From contig OX345637.1 in NCBI GenBank assembly GCA_947044365.1, positions 11,931,076-11,995,075 on the forward strand: DNA of 64,000 nt, in the 5' to 3' direction. Within the stretch, counting starts at the first letter, position 1; each line of letters opens with the position of its first letter. Of the stretch, positions 10,301 to 20,650 are shown in pieces. Made by a program: the position numbers and the translations under genes. This stretch comes from Petrosia ficiformis (taxonomy: Eukaryota > Porifera > Demospongiae > Haplosclerida > Petrosiidae). Below the pieces are notes generated by a model, which had not been told where the DNA came from, searched no databases, and saw only the letters and a program-made list of their open reading frames with translations.

Positions 10301-10702
10301 AAGTTTTTTTAATTCATTACTCTTTGTTCCATAATTATATAATCAACTGTATAACATATATACAATATAATTATATGCACATCGTATTGATATAATTTTC
10401 ATGTACGTTAGGTACTCTTTATATTAGCTATAGCTATTGAGTCACCATTGTGTCTTATAAAAAAAACAGACTTGTAATTATACAAGGATCAAAACTTTTG
10501 GTTATAAAGTTATGACAATTATTTTTGCAATTCACAATTGTCATTTCCGGCACCACTTACAGAAGTCTTCTGGTAGCAAAAGAGTGCATGAAAACACAAC
10601 TTATCTTGTTTGAAAGCTATTGCTGTCCAATCACAGCTTGAAATCAAGAAGCTGCAACATTGAAATGAGTCTAGCATAATAGCCTCCACCTTCATGCACA
10701 TG
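10301..10702. repeat. Non-coding stretch with a dispersed repeat
   Basis: 10560-10665 contains AGAAGTCTTCTGGTAGCAAA, AGAGT and TCACAGCTTGAAATCAAG, which recur inverted at about 63500-63555. The remainder is AT-rich with no recognised feature. Confidence 0.5.
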
Positions 10703-10900
10703 ATTAAGGAAGTTGTATCATTTCTGGGTGCTTGGTAAATTAATGGGCATGGTACGTACGTAACAGACCACACAGGAACTATCGGTAAGAAAATAGGCTT
10801 TTAAAAACTGCTGTGCTGTAGAGAGATATTATAAAAATAGACAGAGACAATATAAAAATGATGACAGTAAGAATCTTTAAAAAGTAAGAAAATCAAAATA
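10703..10900 (+). repeat. Leader-repeat copy (diverged)
   Basis: TTAAGGAAGTTGTATCATTT and AATTAATGGGCATGG match the core of the GTPase leader (2049-2100). The match continues through GACCACACAGGAA, AAAACTGCT and AAGAATCTTTAAAAAGTAAG, the last corresponding to the leader splice donor. No GTPase coding follows. A dispersed-repeat segment (10901-11186; compare 61500-61800) adjoins it. Confidence 0.7.
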
Positions 10901-11186
10901 ACTATGACTGGTTTTATCATGATAAAACAAACTGATGTTGGCACTCAGTATGGAAGAGTGATACTACAAAACAGAGTGTTACAAGTGACATAATACATAG
11001 TCATAGTTCATGAAAATTATGGCATAGAAAAGAAAACGATCGAGACATGGGATGTATCTATTTTAAGATAAGAATGTTATTTATAGTATTAGGGCAGTGC
11101 TTATAATACAGGAATATGTGGTACAATCAGACTATAAATATATAGGTCCTGGAATTAATAGTTGAACACCTCCTACAATTTAGATG

Positions 11187-11386
11187 AATGATTTTCATTA
11201 AGCCTTAACCCTTATAGCTATTAGCTGTACAGCTGCATGAGTTAAATTAATGATTGTCAATTAAACAATAGCAACAGCTGTCTCAGCCTGAGTTATAATT
11301 AGCTGCTATTATTGGATTCTTTCTGTTAATTATATTCTATTGTTAGTACCTCTAATGTGGTGTGTCTGACTTGCTGTGTCACCACC

Positions 11387-11429
<43 letters not shown>

Positions 11430-12160
11430 TATATATACGCTCTATAACCTATACATATATATATAGATATATATATATATATATAATAGAATGTACTATC
11501 TTTCTCTGACTGTATGATCATTATCTATAGTATACCATTTTTAATTGCTAAAAGAATGCAATCATCAATGTTGAAACTTGAGCAATACCACTCATCACGA
11601 ATAATGAAATTTTAAGAATGTTATAACAAGTGTATATAGAGAAAAAAAACATCCCTATGATTGCTTTACAAATTTAAGTAAAGATAAACATATCTCTATG
11701 ACTGCTTTGTGGTGTCCAGCATTCGGTAATCATGGCTGACTTTATCAAGCATGAAAGACAACAGCTTATTATTTTGATTATCTACTCTCCTGACCTTTCA
11801 AAGGACCTTGTAGAACTTTAGGAATATATTTCAGGCAGAATAGCTAGCTATTAGTTCCAGTTTCTACATAAGCTACACAGATTTCTTTCTGCTGCTGTGT
11901 AGAGCTTGATCAATGATCGCGCGTTCTTTTACGCGCCACGCCCATTAATTGACCCAGCCCCCGGGAATGATGTAACTTCCTTAACTACGTATACAACGCA
12001 TACTCGCGTAAGTGGACACAAGAAAATATATATATATATATATAAACATACATCGAACCCGTGGGAAAGCAATCATAGGGATGGCCCTGCGGGCCATAAA
12101 AATTATTATTATGAGGTTTTATATTTTAATAGAACGACAGCAAACATTCGTATATCTGAA
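11187..12160. repeat. Direct repeat unit, copy 1, split by an insertion
   Basis: 11187-11625 plus 12096-12160 together equal the uninterrupted unit at 12163-12612. They share ATTAATGATTGTCAATTAAA, GCTGTCTCAGCCTGAGTTAT, TCACCACCTCCAATATATAT, TA microsatellites, and ATAAAAATTATTATTATGAG. The break falls in GTTATA/AAAATTATT, where the leader-repeat element is inserted. Confidence 0.85.
11626..12095 (-). mobile_element. Inserted leader-repeat element (470 bp) with preserved empty site
   Basis: The neighbouring duplicate reads GTTATAAAAATT without interruption. Here GTTATA is followed by 470 bp and then ATAAAAATT, so the insertion is bounded and consistent with a 3-bp ATA target duplication. It carries the GTPase leader/promoter repeat in reverse: ACGCGCCACGCCCATTAATT, GGGAATGATGTAACTTCC and TATATAGAGAAAAAAAACAT. 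Near each end it has an 18-bp subterminal inverted repeat (CATCCCTATGATTGCTTT at 11652, reverse complement about 12067-12084). One end finishes in the small hairpin GGCCCTGCGGGCC. There is no coding capacity, so it is non-autonomous; the superfamily is unclear. Confidence 0.75.
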
Positions 12161-12162
12161 TG

Positions 12163-12325
12163 ATTAAATTAATGATTGTCAATTGAACAATAGCAAAAGC
12201 TGTCTCAGCCTGAGTTATAATTAGCTGCTATTATTGGATTCTTTCTGTTAGCATTGACTAATTATATTCTATTGTTAGTACCTCTAATGTGGTGTGTCTC
12301 ACTTGCTGTGTCACCACCTCCAATA

Positions 12326-12359
<34 letters not shown>

Positions 12360-12372
12360 CGGTCTATAACCT

Positions 12373-12416
<44 letters not shown>

Positions 12417-12612
12417 GAATGTACTATCTTTCTCTGACTGTATGATCATTATCTATAGTACACCATTTTTAATTGCTAAAAGAATGCAATCATCAATGTT
12501 GAAACTTGAGCAATACCACTCATCACGAATAATGAAATTTTAAGAATGTTATAAAAATTATTATTATGAGGTTTTATATTTTAATAGAACGACAGCAAAC
12601 ATTCGTATATCT
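12163..12612. repeat. Direct repeat unit, copy 2 (intact empty site)
   Basis: Second copy of the unit split at 11187-12160, with TA microsatellites at 12325-12358 and 12377-12412. Short reading frames over the TA tracts are repeat translations only. The continuous GTTATAAAAATTATT at about 12549-12562 is the unoccupied version of the insertion site. Confidence 0.85.
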
Positions 12613-14460
12613 GAATGTTGCATCAGGCAATCAAACGATAACGAAATTTATTAATTCTTACATAGTATAATGAGTTATGCAGAACAATAAAAAGATCAGA
12701 ACATAATAATTATATGTAAATGGACCCAGTGTAGGAGAGTGATACCACAATATTTACAAGTGATATACTGGGATAATACATATAATACATACACATGTAG
12801 CTCATGAAAATGACCTAAAAAAAACTGCAATTCAGTCTGTGCTTTGATACCATAGTAGGTGTTGTTTAGTCAACTTTGACTTTTAGTTAACTAAACCCCT
12901 TTTAGTGATCTTAGTTACAACTAAACTAGAAGTTTGACTATGATTGCTTTTCGTTGATCATTAATAATTCACCTTTCCATGCCTCTACTTAACAAATTAT
13001 TGTAGTGAAGTTTTTTTCCTTTACTTTAAATATTCTATTGTACGATTTGCCATGTCTTTCAGCTAGAACAGCAGTTTCTATCTGTCTGATGGGACTGTAG
13101 CCCAGGTATACGTCCTTTTAGAAAACAGGCAAAATATAACTATAACGTACAGTAGTTACTACTAAAGAACACTAATATCTATTTTAATCATCCATAGCAA
13201 TAAGAATGTTGTTTATAGTAACAAACAATTATATTAATTACAATTCATAATACCTGTACTAGATAAGTTGTTAATTAATTAATTATATATGTCCCACTCT
13301 ACACATTACTTGTGGTATCACTATAGATTAAGTAACAATTATTGTTATACGTACCAATATTTTAAAACTGTGCCATCAAGTTAATATCAACAAGTAGGAA
13401 AGAAAGGGTGCAAATGCACCCTAGGATCCTCCTGGATCTGCCCCTGATTACAGTTCAATTACTATATTTTTGGTTCTAAGTACCTATTAACAGTTTAACA
13501 GTTTTTTGTCTCTTGCAACTATCATCATTGGCTCACAAGTGTGACTTACACATAAATTTTAAATGCAAAAAATTTTTATCTTTTATCAAGGAACTTACAG
13601 ATATTATTCCTAAAACCTAATTACTATATTGCTACTCTTTCTCTCTTGTTATCATGTTATGTCATGCCAATCAAAATAATCTTAATTAATGTTTGGAGTA
13701 TTTGTACTGGTAATGTTAAAAATACAAAAGGCAATGATAATAGTTTTAAAATATTTAATAGAAGATTCAAGAATGCTGTAACTTGTGGAAACTGATGGTG
13801 TCAAAACATTTGAAGATGAGTCTTGTATATATATTATATATGTATGTAATTACAGCAACAAATGCCTGGATCACTCATATAGAAGGTGTGTCTGAAAGTA
13901 TAAATCCAAACTGAATTAATGCCAGACACAAAAGTAATGTTTAGAGCGTTATTCTGTGTATGTGCACTACACTACACATTGGAGTTGATGATGTTTTTGA
14001 TGGCTTTAGTAGTATCCCTTATGATCATGTCATTTGAATAACAAGTGCTAACACATCGACAATATTATTGATGTTAGACATTCATTTTCACATTAATTTC
14101 TGAGATACAGCATTGGGCTAGTCTTTGGAAACTATAGATACTAATTTTCGTGATCTGTTACATTTCCTCATCATAAAATGTTTTGTAAACATCTTCTTTT
14201 AGTGTAAACCAGCATTATATTGACAATGCATGTGTTTAACACAGCAAAACACAGAGAGGTCTCCAAGCCTCTAGCTCACTATAGATATCGTTTGACATGC
14301 AAGACGTTAATAATGAAGCTATTTTCACTCGTGTCTCAAAATAATTTATTTATCACAGAAAAAAAGCAATACTTTTGCAAATTTAAAAGAAAGCTACTGT
14401 GATAAAGGTTATGAAGGGAAAAAGTTTGTTTTTTTTTTGCATTGGTTATCCACAACGGAT
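12613..14460. other. Gene-poor stretch upstream of the first vWA gene
   Basis: Holds dispersed-family fragments (12620-12790; 13180-13260) and a relic resembling a hAT-type end near 13420-13445 (CCTCCTGGATCTGCCCCTG). No coding exon is visible. The frame at 14220-14402 is AT-rich and has no recognisable motif. Confidence 0.45.
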
Positions 14461-14530
14461 ATTGCGTCAACAGTGGATTATTATATAATTACGACTCGAA
14501 CTTGATACATGAAAAATCTGTGTAGTCAAA
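14457..14530 (+). promoter_or_regulatory. Core promoter of the first STC-like/vWA gene
   Basis: GGATATTGCGTCAACAG (TGCGTCA core at about 14463-14469) lies upstream of TATATAATTACGACTCGAA (14482-14500), and the ATG follows at 14531. The same two blocks occur before the copy starting at 47930, and related blocks before the copies starting at 52328 and 24604. Conservation among copies and the TATA-like sequence support a promoter; TGCGTCA suggests a bZIP (ATF/CREB-type) site. Confidence 0.6.
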
Positions 14531-14843
14531 ATGGCATTACAGGTGTTTATCTCTCTGGTGACTCTAACATTTATATTTGGTTTAGGAAATACACAGGACT
14601 GTACTGCACTAGCAGCTGCAGGAAACTGTGACTTCTATCCTCAATGTGTAGAAGCAAGAATTCCTTGTGATACCACTGGATATGCACTCAACTATGGTGA
14701 GAAATACTGTCGCAGATTTGCAAGTTTTTCTAGCTGCTTCAGTCCAGAGGTATATGGTCTGAATAAATCATGCATTTCTTATATAATTACATATATAATA
14801 TTCTACATATATGTTTTTGCTAAAAATTACAATAGTTATTATA

Positions 14844-14941
<98 letters not shown>

Positions 14942-17900
14942 TAAACTACGACAATTATATAATTACACTGTCTTATGTCTATGCATGCAGGGACAAGCCT
15001 GGGTAAATGGTGTTCGAATTTGTCTCATGCAAAAAATCCTCATCAGTACAGTATATAATAACAATGGTACCTGTCAAGAGTTACTTGAGTTTGCATATGG
15101 CTCTCATCCAGACTGTTATGTTGATAATGGGTTTTGTACTGACATTTTTCTGAATCTAACAAACTTGGAGTGTCTTATAGATGATGTTTTGGATGACTCT
15201 GACATACTAACAAGACTTGGAATTCAACAAGTAATGTATAATAGGAATTATATTTGTACTATTATGTTGTAAAAGATTCTAGTTTGCTTCAACCATATTA
15301 CTTGTAATAAAGTTCAATTCTACCAGAGCTTCGACCAAATGCCCAAACACGTCTGTTACTCACAAACGCTTGATAAGAAGTCAACAATAACTTTCTTTTT
15401 TTTTTGCAAAATTCAATCACGTGAGTACAATCAATCATAAATATTATTAACAGTTAATGAATAATCAATTATTAAGTCTCTAACATTACTTGGTCACATG
15501 TTTTCTATTTGCCTTACACATCTAAACATCATGTTGGAAGATCATCAAAGATATAATTATGTTTACAAACTTTTTACAAAGTACATATAAATTATGTGAG
15601 TTTCTTTTAGTATAGTGTCAAAGAAAAAGTAAAATGATAATTTATTAACATCCAGTATATATAGGGTGTTATAGATGCAAAAAGAGTTTAGTTATTTCAA
15701 CCAATCAGTTGGTTACCTCAATTGCAAGTCAATTTTTACACCATACTGTAGTATCACTATGTTTGCTAAATATTAATTTTATAATTTATGCATTTATGCA
15801 AGTAATTATAACCAATAAAATTGAATTGATTAAAACTTATACCAATCAGATTTCATAGTGATATAATAATTATCATTATTATGATTTTAGATTTATGAGA
15901 CTGGAAAAAGATGTACTCAGCAAACTGTTGACATTTTCCTAAGTTCTGTAGATGACTGGATACAGTCCGTGACTGGACGTACAGATGAACTTTTGACAAC
16001 TTTGAGAGATCTTCTTGGAGGTTAGATATGAAATATACATCATGTATGTTGTATAATTATTAATATAATTAATATTAGGTTGCGAAACTGGTTTAGATCT
16101 AGTATTTGTGCTAGATTCATCAGGTAGTATCGGGAGCTTCAACTTTGTCACAATGAAGAACTTTGTTGCTAATGTTATTGGTAGTTTTGAGATTAGAGCT
16201 AATTCTACACGTGTGGGACTGATTCAATACTCGGATACAGCCAGTATTGAAATTTTATTAGGTTCTATTAATAATGTTCAACAGCTGACAACAGCTATCA
16301 ATAATATAGTTTATATCGGTGGTTACACAAGGACAGATCTTGCATTAGATCTTGTCCCAACTGCATTCATTAATGCTCGTGTTAATGAAGGAATCCCTCA
16401 TGTTGTGATCTTACTCACTGATGGCCAATCAAGCCAACCTACATTAACAGCTCAAGCAGCAGTTAGAGTTCATAATGACAATATTGAAGTTTATTCAGTG
16501 GGTATTGGTAGTGGCATCAATAAAACAGAATTACACATTATTGCCTCAGATCCTAGTTATGTCTATCTGATTACTGACTTCTCACCCGAGGCATTTGCGG
16601 ATGAACTGAGACCACTACAGCTGACAGCTTGTACCAGTAAGTTAGTTATTGTAATTTTTGAATAGTTAAATGTCTTGAAATTTATGAAACATTTAATATG
16701 CTGTTTTCTCTTTCATCTACAGCACCAGCTATATTTGAGATCAGTCAAGAATTACAAACTACAATTGGTAGAGATCAGGCTACAAATCTGGAGTATAATT
16801 TTCCTCCAGAAGGCTTCACAATCAAGATTGAAATCTCTGTTGGAGAGTTAGTGGTTTATGGTTCTTTCACAATTCGTAGTCCCTCTTCACTTACAGCTGA
16901 TTTCGAAATTCATAGTACTAGTGAGATTGACTACTTTGTAAGTCCTGAATTATATGATGAATCAGTTATTGATTATGGTGGTGAGAATCGTCAAGCATCA
17001 GGGGATACCAGTGTTTTCATAACATTGGTAGGACAAGAGGACATCAATACATTCTCTCTAAACACTACATATGATGACACCATCACAGGTTGGTATACAA
17101 ATAATTGTGTATAATACCTAAAAATTAAAAGTGGATTTCTATTCTTATAATATAGACCAAGCTACCTTACTTTACATAATACTATGAGTATGAAGTCCAC
17201 AGCTATCAGCCCAAAAAAGACTCCCCAAATTTAAAATTCACTTATATAGCTACGTGCAAATGTCTAAAGTTAATAATAAGTATGTCTAAGTTTATAATAT
17301 AACTCCACATATAGGATAGACATTGCTTGGTTGATTCATGCAATTTGAGAACTATGGTACACAGAATGTGACAATAAAATTAGCCCAGTCATAAGTTTAG
17401 CATATACAGTGATATTCATGCTTGATTCCTTTTCATACCAAAACTTTAAAATTATGATTCTACAAACTCTTGCATTGATCTAAGGTTTACTACTCATCAT
17501 CCCATTGTATATACATGAGGAAATTCACTCAACTTGGTATAATATTTTATTTTCCACACACAGGAGGGTCAAGTATTGTTCATCCATTGTCACTATGGAC
17601 TACTAGTTTCATTACTTGTCTTGTGATGATCATTAGTTTCGGTGGTGGGATCATGAACATGTGTATGTAATAATTATAACTATATATGCCTGTATGCACA
17701 TTTTATAACTATAACTTAATGGGGCAAAACATTTTCAGTGAGCAAAGTGTGCTGATGTACAGTTGGCCTGAACAATATTACATTTATGCCCCTGTATTAT
17801 AATACTGAATATAATTTATATTAAATAATATTACCATAGCAACCAAATTTTGGAGGTGAAATTACTGTGTAAGGCTGTGTATTATATTATATTATACATA

Positions 17901-17973
17901 TGCAGATCCAAATGTAATATAATAAATTATTTTTTTCATTTTTTCAGTTGCTGTTTTCAACACTATGGTTTGA
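14531..17973 (+). CDS. Secreted/surface STC-like + vWA domain protein, copy A (intact, 7 exons)
   Basis: Exons 14531-14749, 14991-15230, 15891-16020, 16079-16636, 16723-17088, 17564-17662 and 17948-17973 join in frame (two phase-0, then phase-1 introns) to 545 residues. A hydrophobic signal peptide (1-21) precedes an 11-cysteine region (to about residue 150; exons 1-2). Its order (C-x8-C, then PCDTTGY, YC, GQAWVNGVRIC, CQELLEFAYGSHPDCY, GFC) resembles stanniocalcin. A vWA domain (198-382) has a complete MIDAS: DSSGS (209-213), TRTD (280-283) and LLTDG. A beta-rich domain (383-505; FPPEG, VFITLVGQED, TFSLNTTY) somewhat resembles PPC domains. The tail is hydrophobic without a long cytoplasmic end, suggesting a GPI signal. 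Such vWA domains bind ligands through a metal ion; the partner is unknown. A TA microsatellite fills intron 1. Without the last splice the gene ends at TAA 17668. Confidence 0.85.
14838..14938. repeat. (TA)n microsatellite in intron 1 of copy A
   Basis: About 100 bp of nearly pure TA between exon 1 and exon 2. The TYIYIY-type translation that extends the exon-1 frame is an artefact of reading this repeat. Confidence 0.95.
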
Positions 17974-18176
17974 TGAAATGCATTTGTTCATTGAAAGAGT
18001 TGTTACATAATTCAGGAATTCATTTTTTTTATATATACGAGTGTATTTTTATCTTGTACTACTGTATCAATAGGCCTGTTTTTGAATGTTTTGTTAACAA
18101 AATCTATTTTTGTAAGTGGTTAAAAAATAATTTTAATATTAATAACAAATAAAACTATTTATGGGTTCCTTCAATA
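17974..18176 (+). other. 3' UTR-like conserved segment of copy A
   Basis: AAATGCATTTGTTCATTGAA, AGAGTTGTTACATAATTCAG and AATAGGCCTGTTT... follow exon 7. They recur after the last exon of other copies (25905-26100, 30648-30830, reverse 44700-44848), so the duplicated block includes the 3' flank. AATAAA at about 18149 could be the polyadenylation signal. Confidence 0.55.
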
Positions 18177-18752
18177 ATATATAATAGAGAGGGAGAGTAT
18201 TGCACAACCCTGCGAAAAGTACTTAAGTTGAGAAGATGGTGAAAAGTATGTGCTAGACCACAAGGTGGTGCACAAAGCCCAAGCGTGTTTAATAATCACG
18301 TGAATAGTGATCCTCTTACATACCAGAGCTCGAGAGAGATATTCTATACGGGGACGGTGACTTTGAGATCGACAGTGACGATGAAGCTGACTTGGAGCAC
18401 CTTACCTCACAACATGAAATCCAACTATTCCTCAATCGCCAGATTCCTTTGCAACTTCCTGGAGAGATGCCGCAAATCCTGAAGTTTTAAGAACTTTCGA
18501 CAGTGGAATATCACCTTCCCTAATTGTAGAACCTGCAACATGACTTGATAAATGAGGCGAATGCTGCACAGATGGGATCCGTGATGATGTGGTTGCTGCA
18601 TCATCCATCTTTGTTTACAATATGGTCACATAACGCCTCAACGCCTACTTCACACGTGATGATTACGTCGTGAATATTATTATAAAGGTCATGTACTTTT
18701 CGCAGGATTGTGCTACATGCTTATACGGAAGGCGATACTCTCTATTATATAC
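18177..18752. mobile_element. Non-autonomous DNA element with inverted ends
   Basis: Left end ATAATAGAGAGGGAGAGTAT then CACAACCCTGCGAAAAGTAC. The right end is the reverse complement, GTACTTTTCGCAGGATTGTG ... ATACTCTCTATTATAT, with an extra 20 bp between the two blocks. Flanks are TA-rich. The interior is less AT-rich and holds about 60 open codons ending near 18488 with an acidic stretch (GDGDFEIDSDDEADLEHLTS). That could be a residual transposase or captured exon fragment. Confidence 0.7.
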
Positions 18753-19195
18753 TCTTGGTTCCTTGAAAAACTAATTTGTTTGCAGCTTGTAGTGGAATAG
18801 TGAGCAATAAGTAAAGACATTGTTTTGTGAAGTGAATAGTCAAATTTTATTTTTTTATGCCGTGTTCAAAAGTCCATTGTACAAGACTACTGTAATTGCG
18901 GGTTTCGGTCCGAAATTATTTCCGAAAGTCGAGATATCTGCACAACCATTTCGGCTATTTTCGGCATAAAATCCTCCATTTTTCTTATTATTATTCATAT
19001 TATGACGTAAAAATTGCAATGAATATCATTATATTAACTATATTCATTTTTTGGTGATGATTTGTGACGAATTTTGTTTTATAAACTGTACAGGAATTTA
19101 CGGATAAAAACGGACTTTTAATTAATAGGGTTATACTCATTTTAATTTTAATAACGGTATAACTTTCCCCGCCCATGGTTTTAAATGAAACAAGT
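18753..19195. other. Non-coding; unidentified repeat
   Basis: Contains GGGTTTCGGTCCGAAATTAT, TTTCCGAAAGTCGAG and a TTTCGGCTATTTTCGGCATA stretch whose recurring TTTCGG/CCGAAA motifs suggest a degraded repeat. No gene is recognised. Confidence 0.35.
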
Positions 19196-19637
19196 GTATA
19201 TAGAGAAAAAAACATCCCTATATTTGCTTTGTGATGACTATGTATTAAGCATTGCTGATGGCACTAGTGTCTCTACCTTTCTGTGTACTCCTGGGGCCTG
19301 AAGACGTAAGTGTAAGCCTAATTGCAGTCTAAATACACAATGGTCTGATGAACTGACTGAGGTACTCCTTCAAGGTTCTAAATGATGACTTCCTCGTGTC
19401 TGAAACTCAACAACTTATCATACTTACTTGTTAAAGATTCTTGCATAATATCTATACTGTTTCTCTGCTATATACAACAGTTATTAGCAGTTTTACATCC
19501 TTTCTGAATCTTCCTGGCTGGTCTGTAGCTCAAACGCGCGTTCTTTTACGCGCCACGCCCATTAATTGACCGAGCCCCCGGGAATGACGCAACTTCCTTA
19601 ACTACGTATACAACGCATAGTCGCGCAAGTGACACAA

Positions 19638-19640
<3 letters not shown>
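19196..19640 (-). repeat. Leader-repeat copy, nearly full length, inverted
   Basis: The reverse complement matches 2014-2457 almost throughout, from TATACACTTGTTT to TTCTTGTGTCACTTGCGCGA. It includes the GGAAGTTGCGTCATTCCCGG promoter-like block and the AACAAGTAAGTATG donor. There is no GTPase exon next to it. This shows that the GTPase 5' region is a dispersed repeat unit. Confidence 0.85.
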
Positions 19641-19671
<31 letters not shown>

Positions 19672-20650
19672 TAATCAAGAGGCAGTAAATTATTACTAAT
19701 TTTCTAGCACCACTGAGTCCACTCTAGGAAAAGGTTAGTTATTTTTGATTGATGAGTTAATCGATCTAAACCATCTTAGAGTACTGTCAGAGTGTGAGTC
19801 AGATGTAGACGAAGATTTGTGTTTGTAAATCTGTCGATGATCAATGAACGGCAGTCTAGTCTCGGTGTAATTGGCCACGCCTCTCATGAAAATTAATTAG
19901 CCGAAAAGTTTTCGCGGCGTGCTTCGCATGCCTGCCCCCCTTTATTTCTTGGTCTGGTTACGCCACTGCCTTTTGCATGCATAAATTAAGTAAACATTTT
20001 CCTCATTATATGACTCAGACTCATGCAAGTGAGGACTGACATAATCATAATATGTAATTATTATACTCTTTTGGCATATTATTATTTATAAATAATTATA
20101 GTGTGTGACACACGTACAATATTGCTTTACCATGTAGGTGAGGGTCCCATCCCAACGGCACTTGTTTTTAATAATGATCCATATTTAAAGTACATGCCAT
20201 AATAAAGAATGGAAAATCCCACAGTAATTTAGGTACAATGGATGTTATGTAAGTATAAATTAATGTACATACTAATTACTCTGAAATGAGTAACATCCAT
20301 TGTTTTCACAGGAACTGGAATGATAATAATACACTACAAGTTATACCTATAATACTATATGTTGTATATCACTATGCTTTATTTGTAGTTAAATTGGAAT
20401 AGATGAACTTGGATCACACAAAGGTGAAACAAGATTAGACAAACATGCACCCTTGCACCAGTTTTAGTTAATTGTAGCTATAGTATAATTAAATATTGTT
20501 AACAATTACAGCACTAATAACAGCAACAAAACAAAACTTTCAAAAATACAAAGAAAAAAAACTGGCCTACTACAAGAAGAAAAAACACTTGCATGTTGCA
20601 AAAAAATGAGTTCTTAAAAAGTAACCAACTCCTTCAATGAACAAATGTCA
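19641..20650. repeat. Non-coding stretch with a duplicated segment
   Basis: A short TA tract, then about 330 bp of unidentified sequence. 19970-20250 closely matches 28450-28760: shared ATGACTCAGACTCA, GTGAGGACTGA, TGTGTGACACACGT, ATTGCTTTACCATGTAGGTG and GGAAAATCCCAC. 20250-20650 is AT-rich 3' flank of copy B. No gene is seen. Confidence 0.55.

Noticed and set aside
11626..12095. Classification of the insertion as a Helitron because of its terminal hairpin
   Set aside because: The hairpin is at the very end with no CTRR terminus, and the flanks suggest a 3-bp duplication, whereas Helitrons insert between A and T without duplication.
17850..18152. 100-codon frame after copy A
   Set aside because: It spans the inferred last intron, exon 7 and 3' flank in a frame that is not preserved in the other copies.
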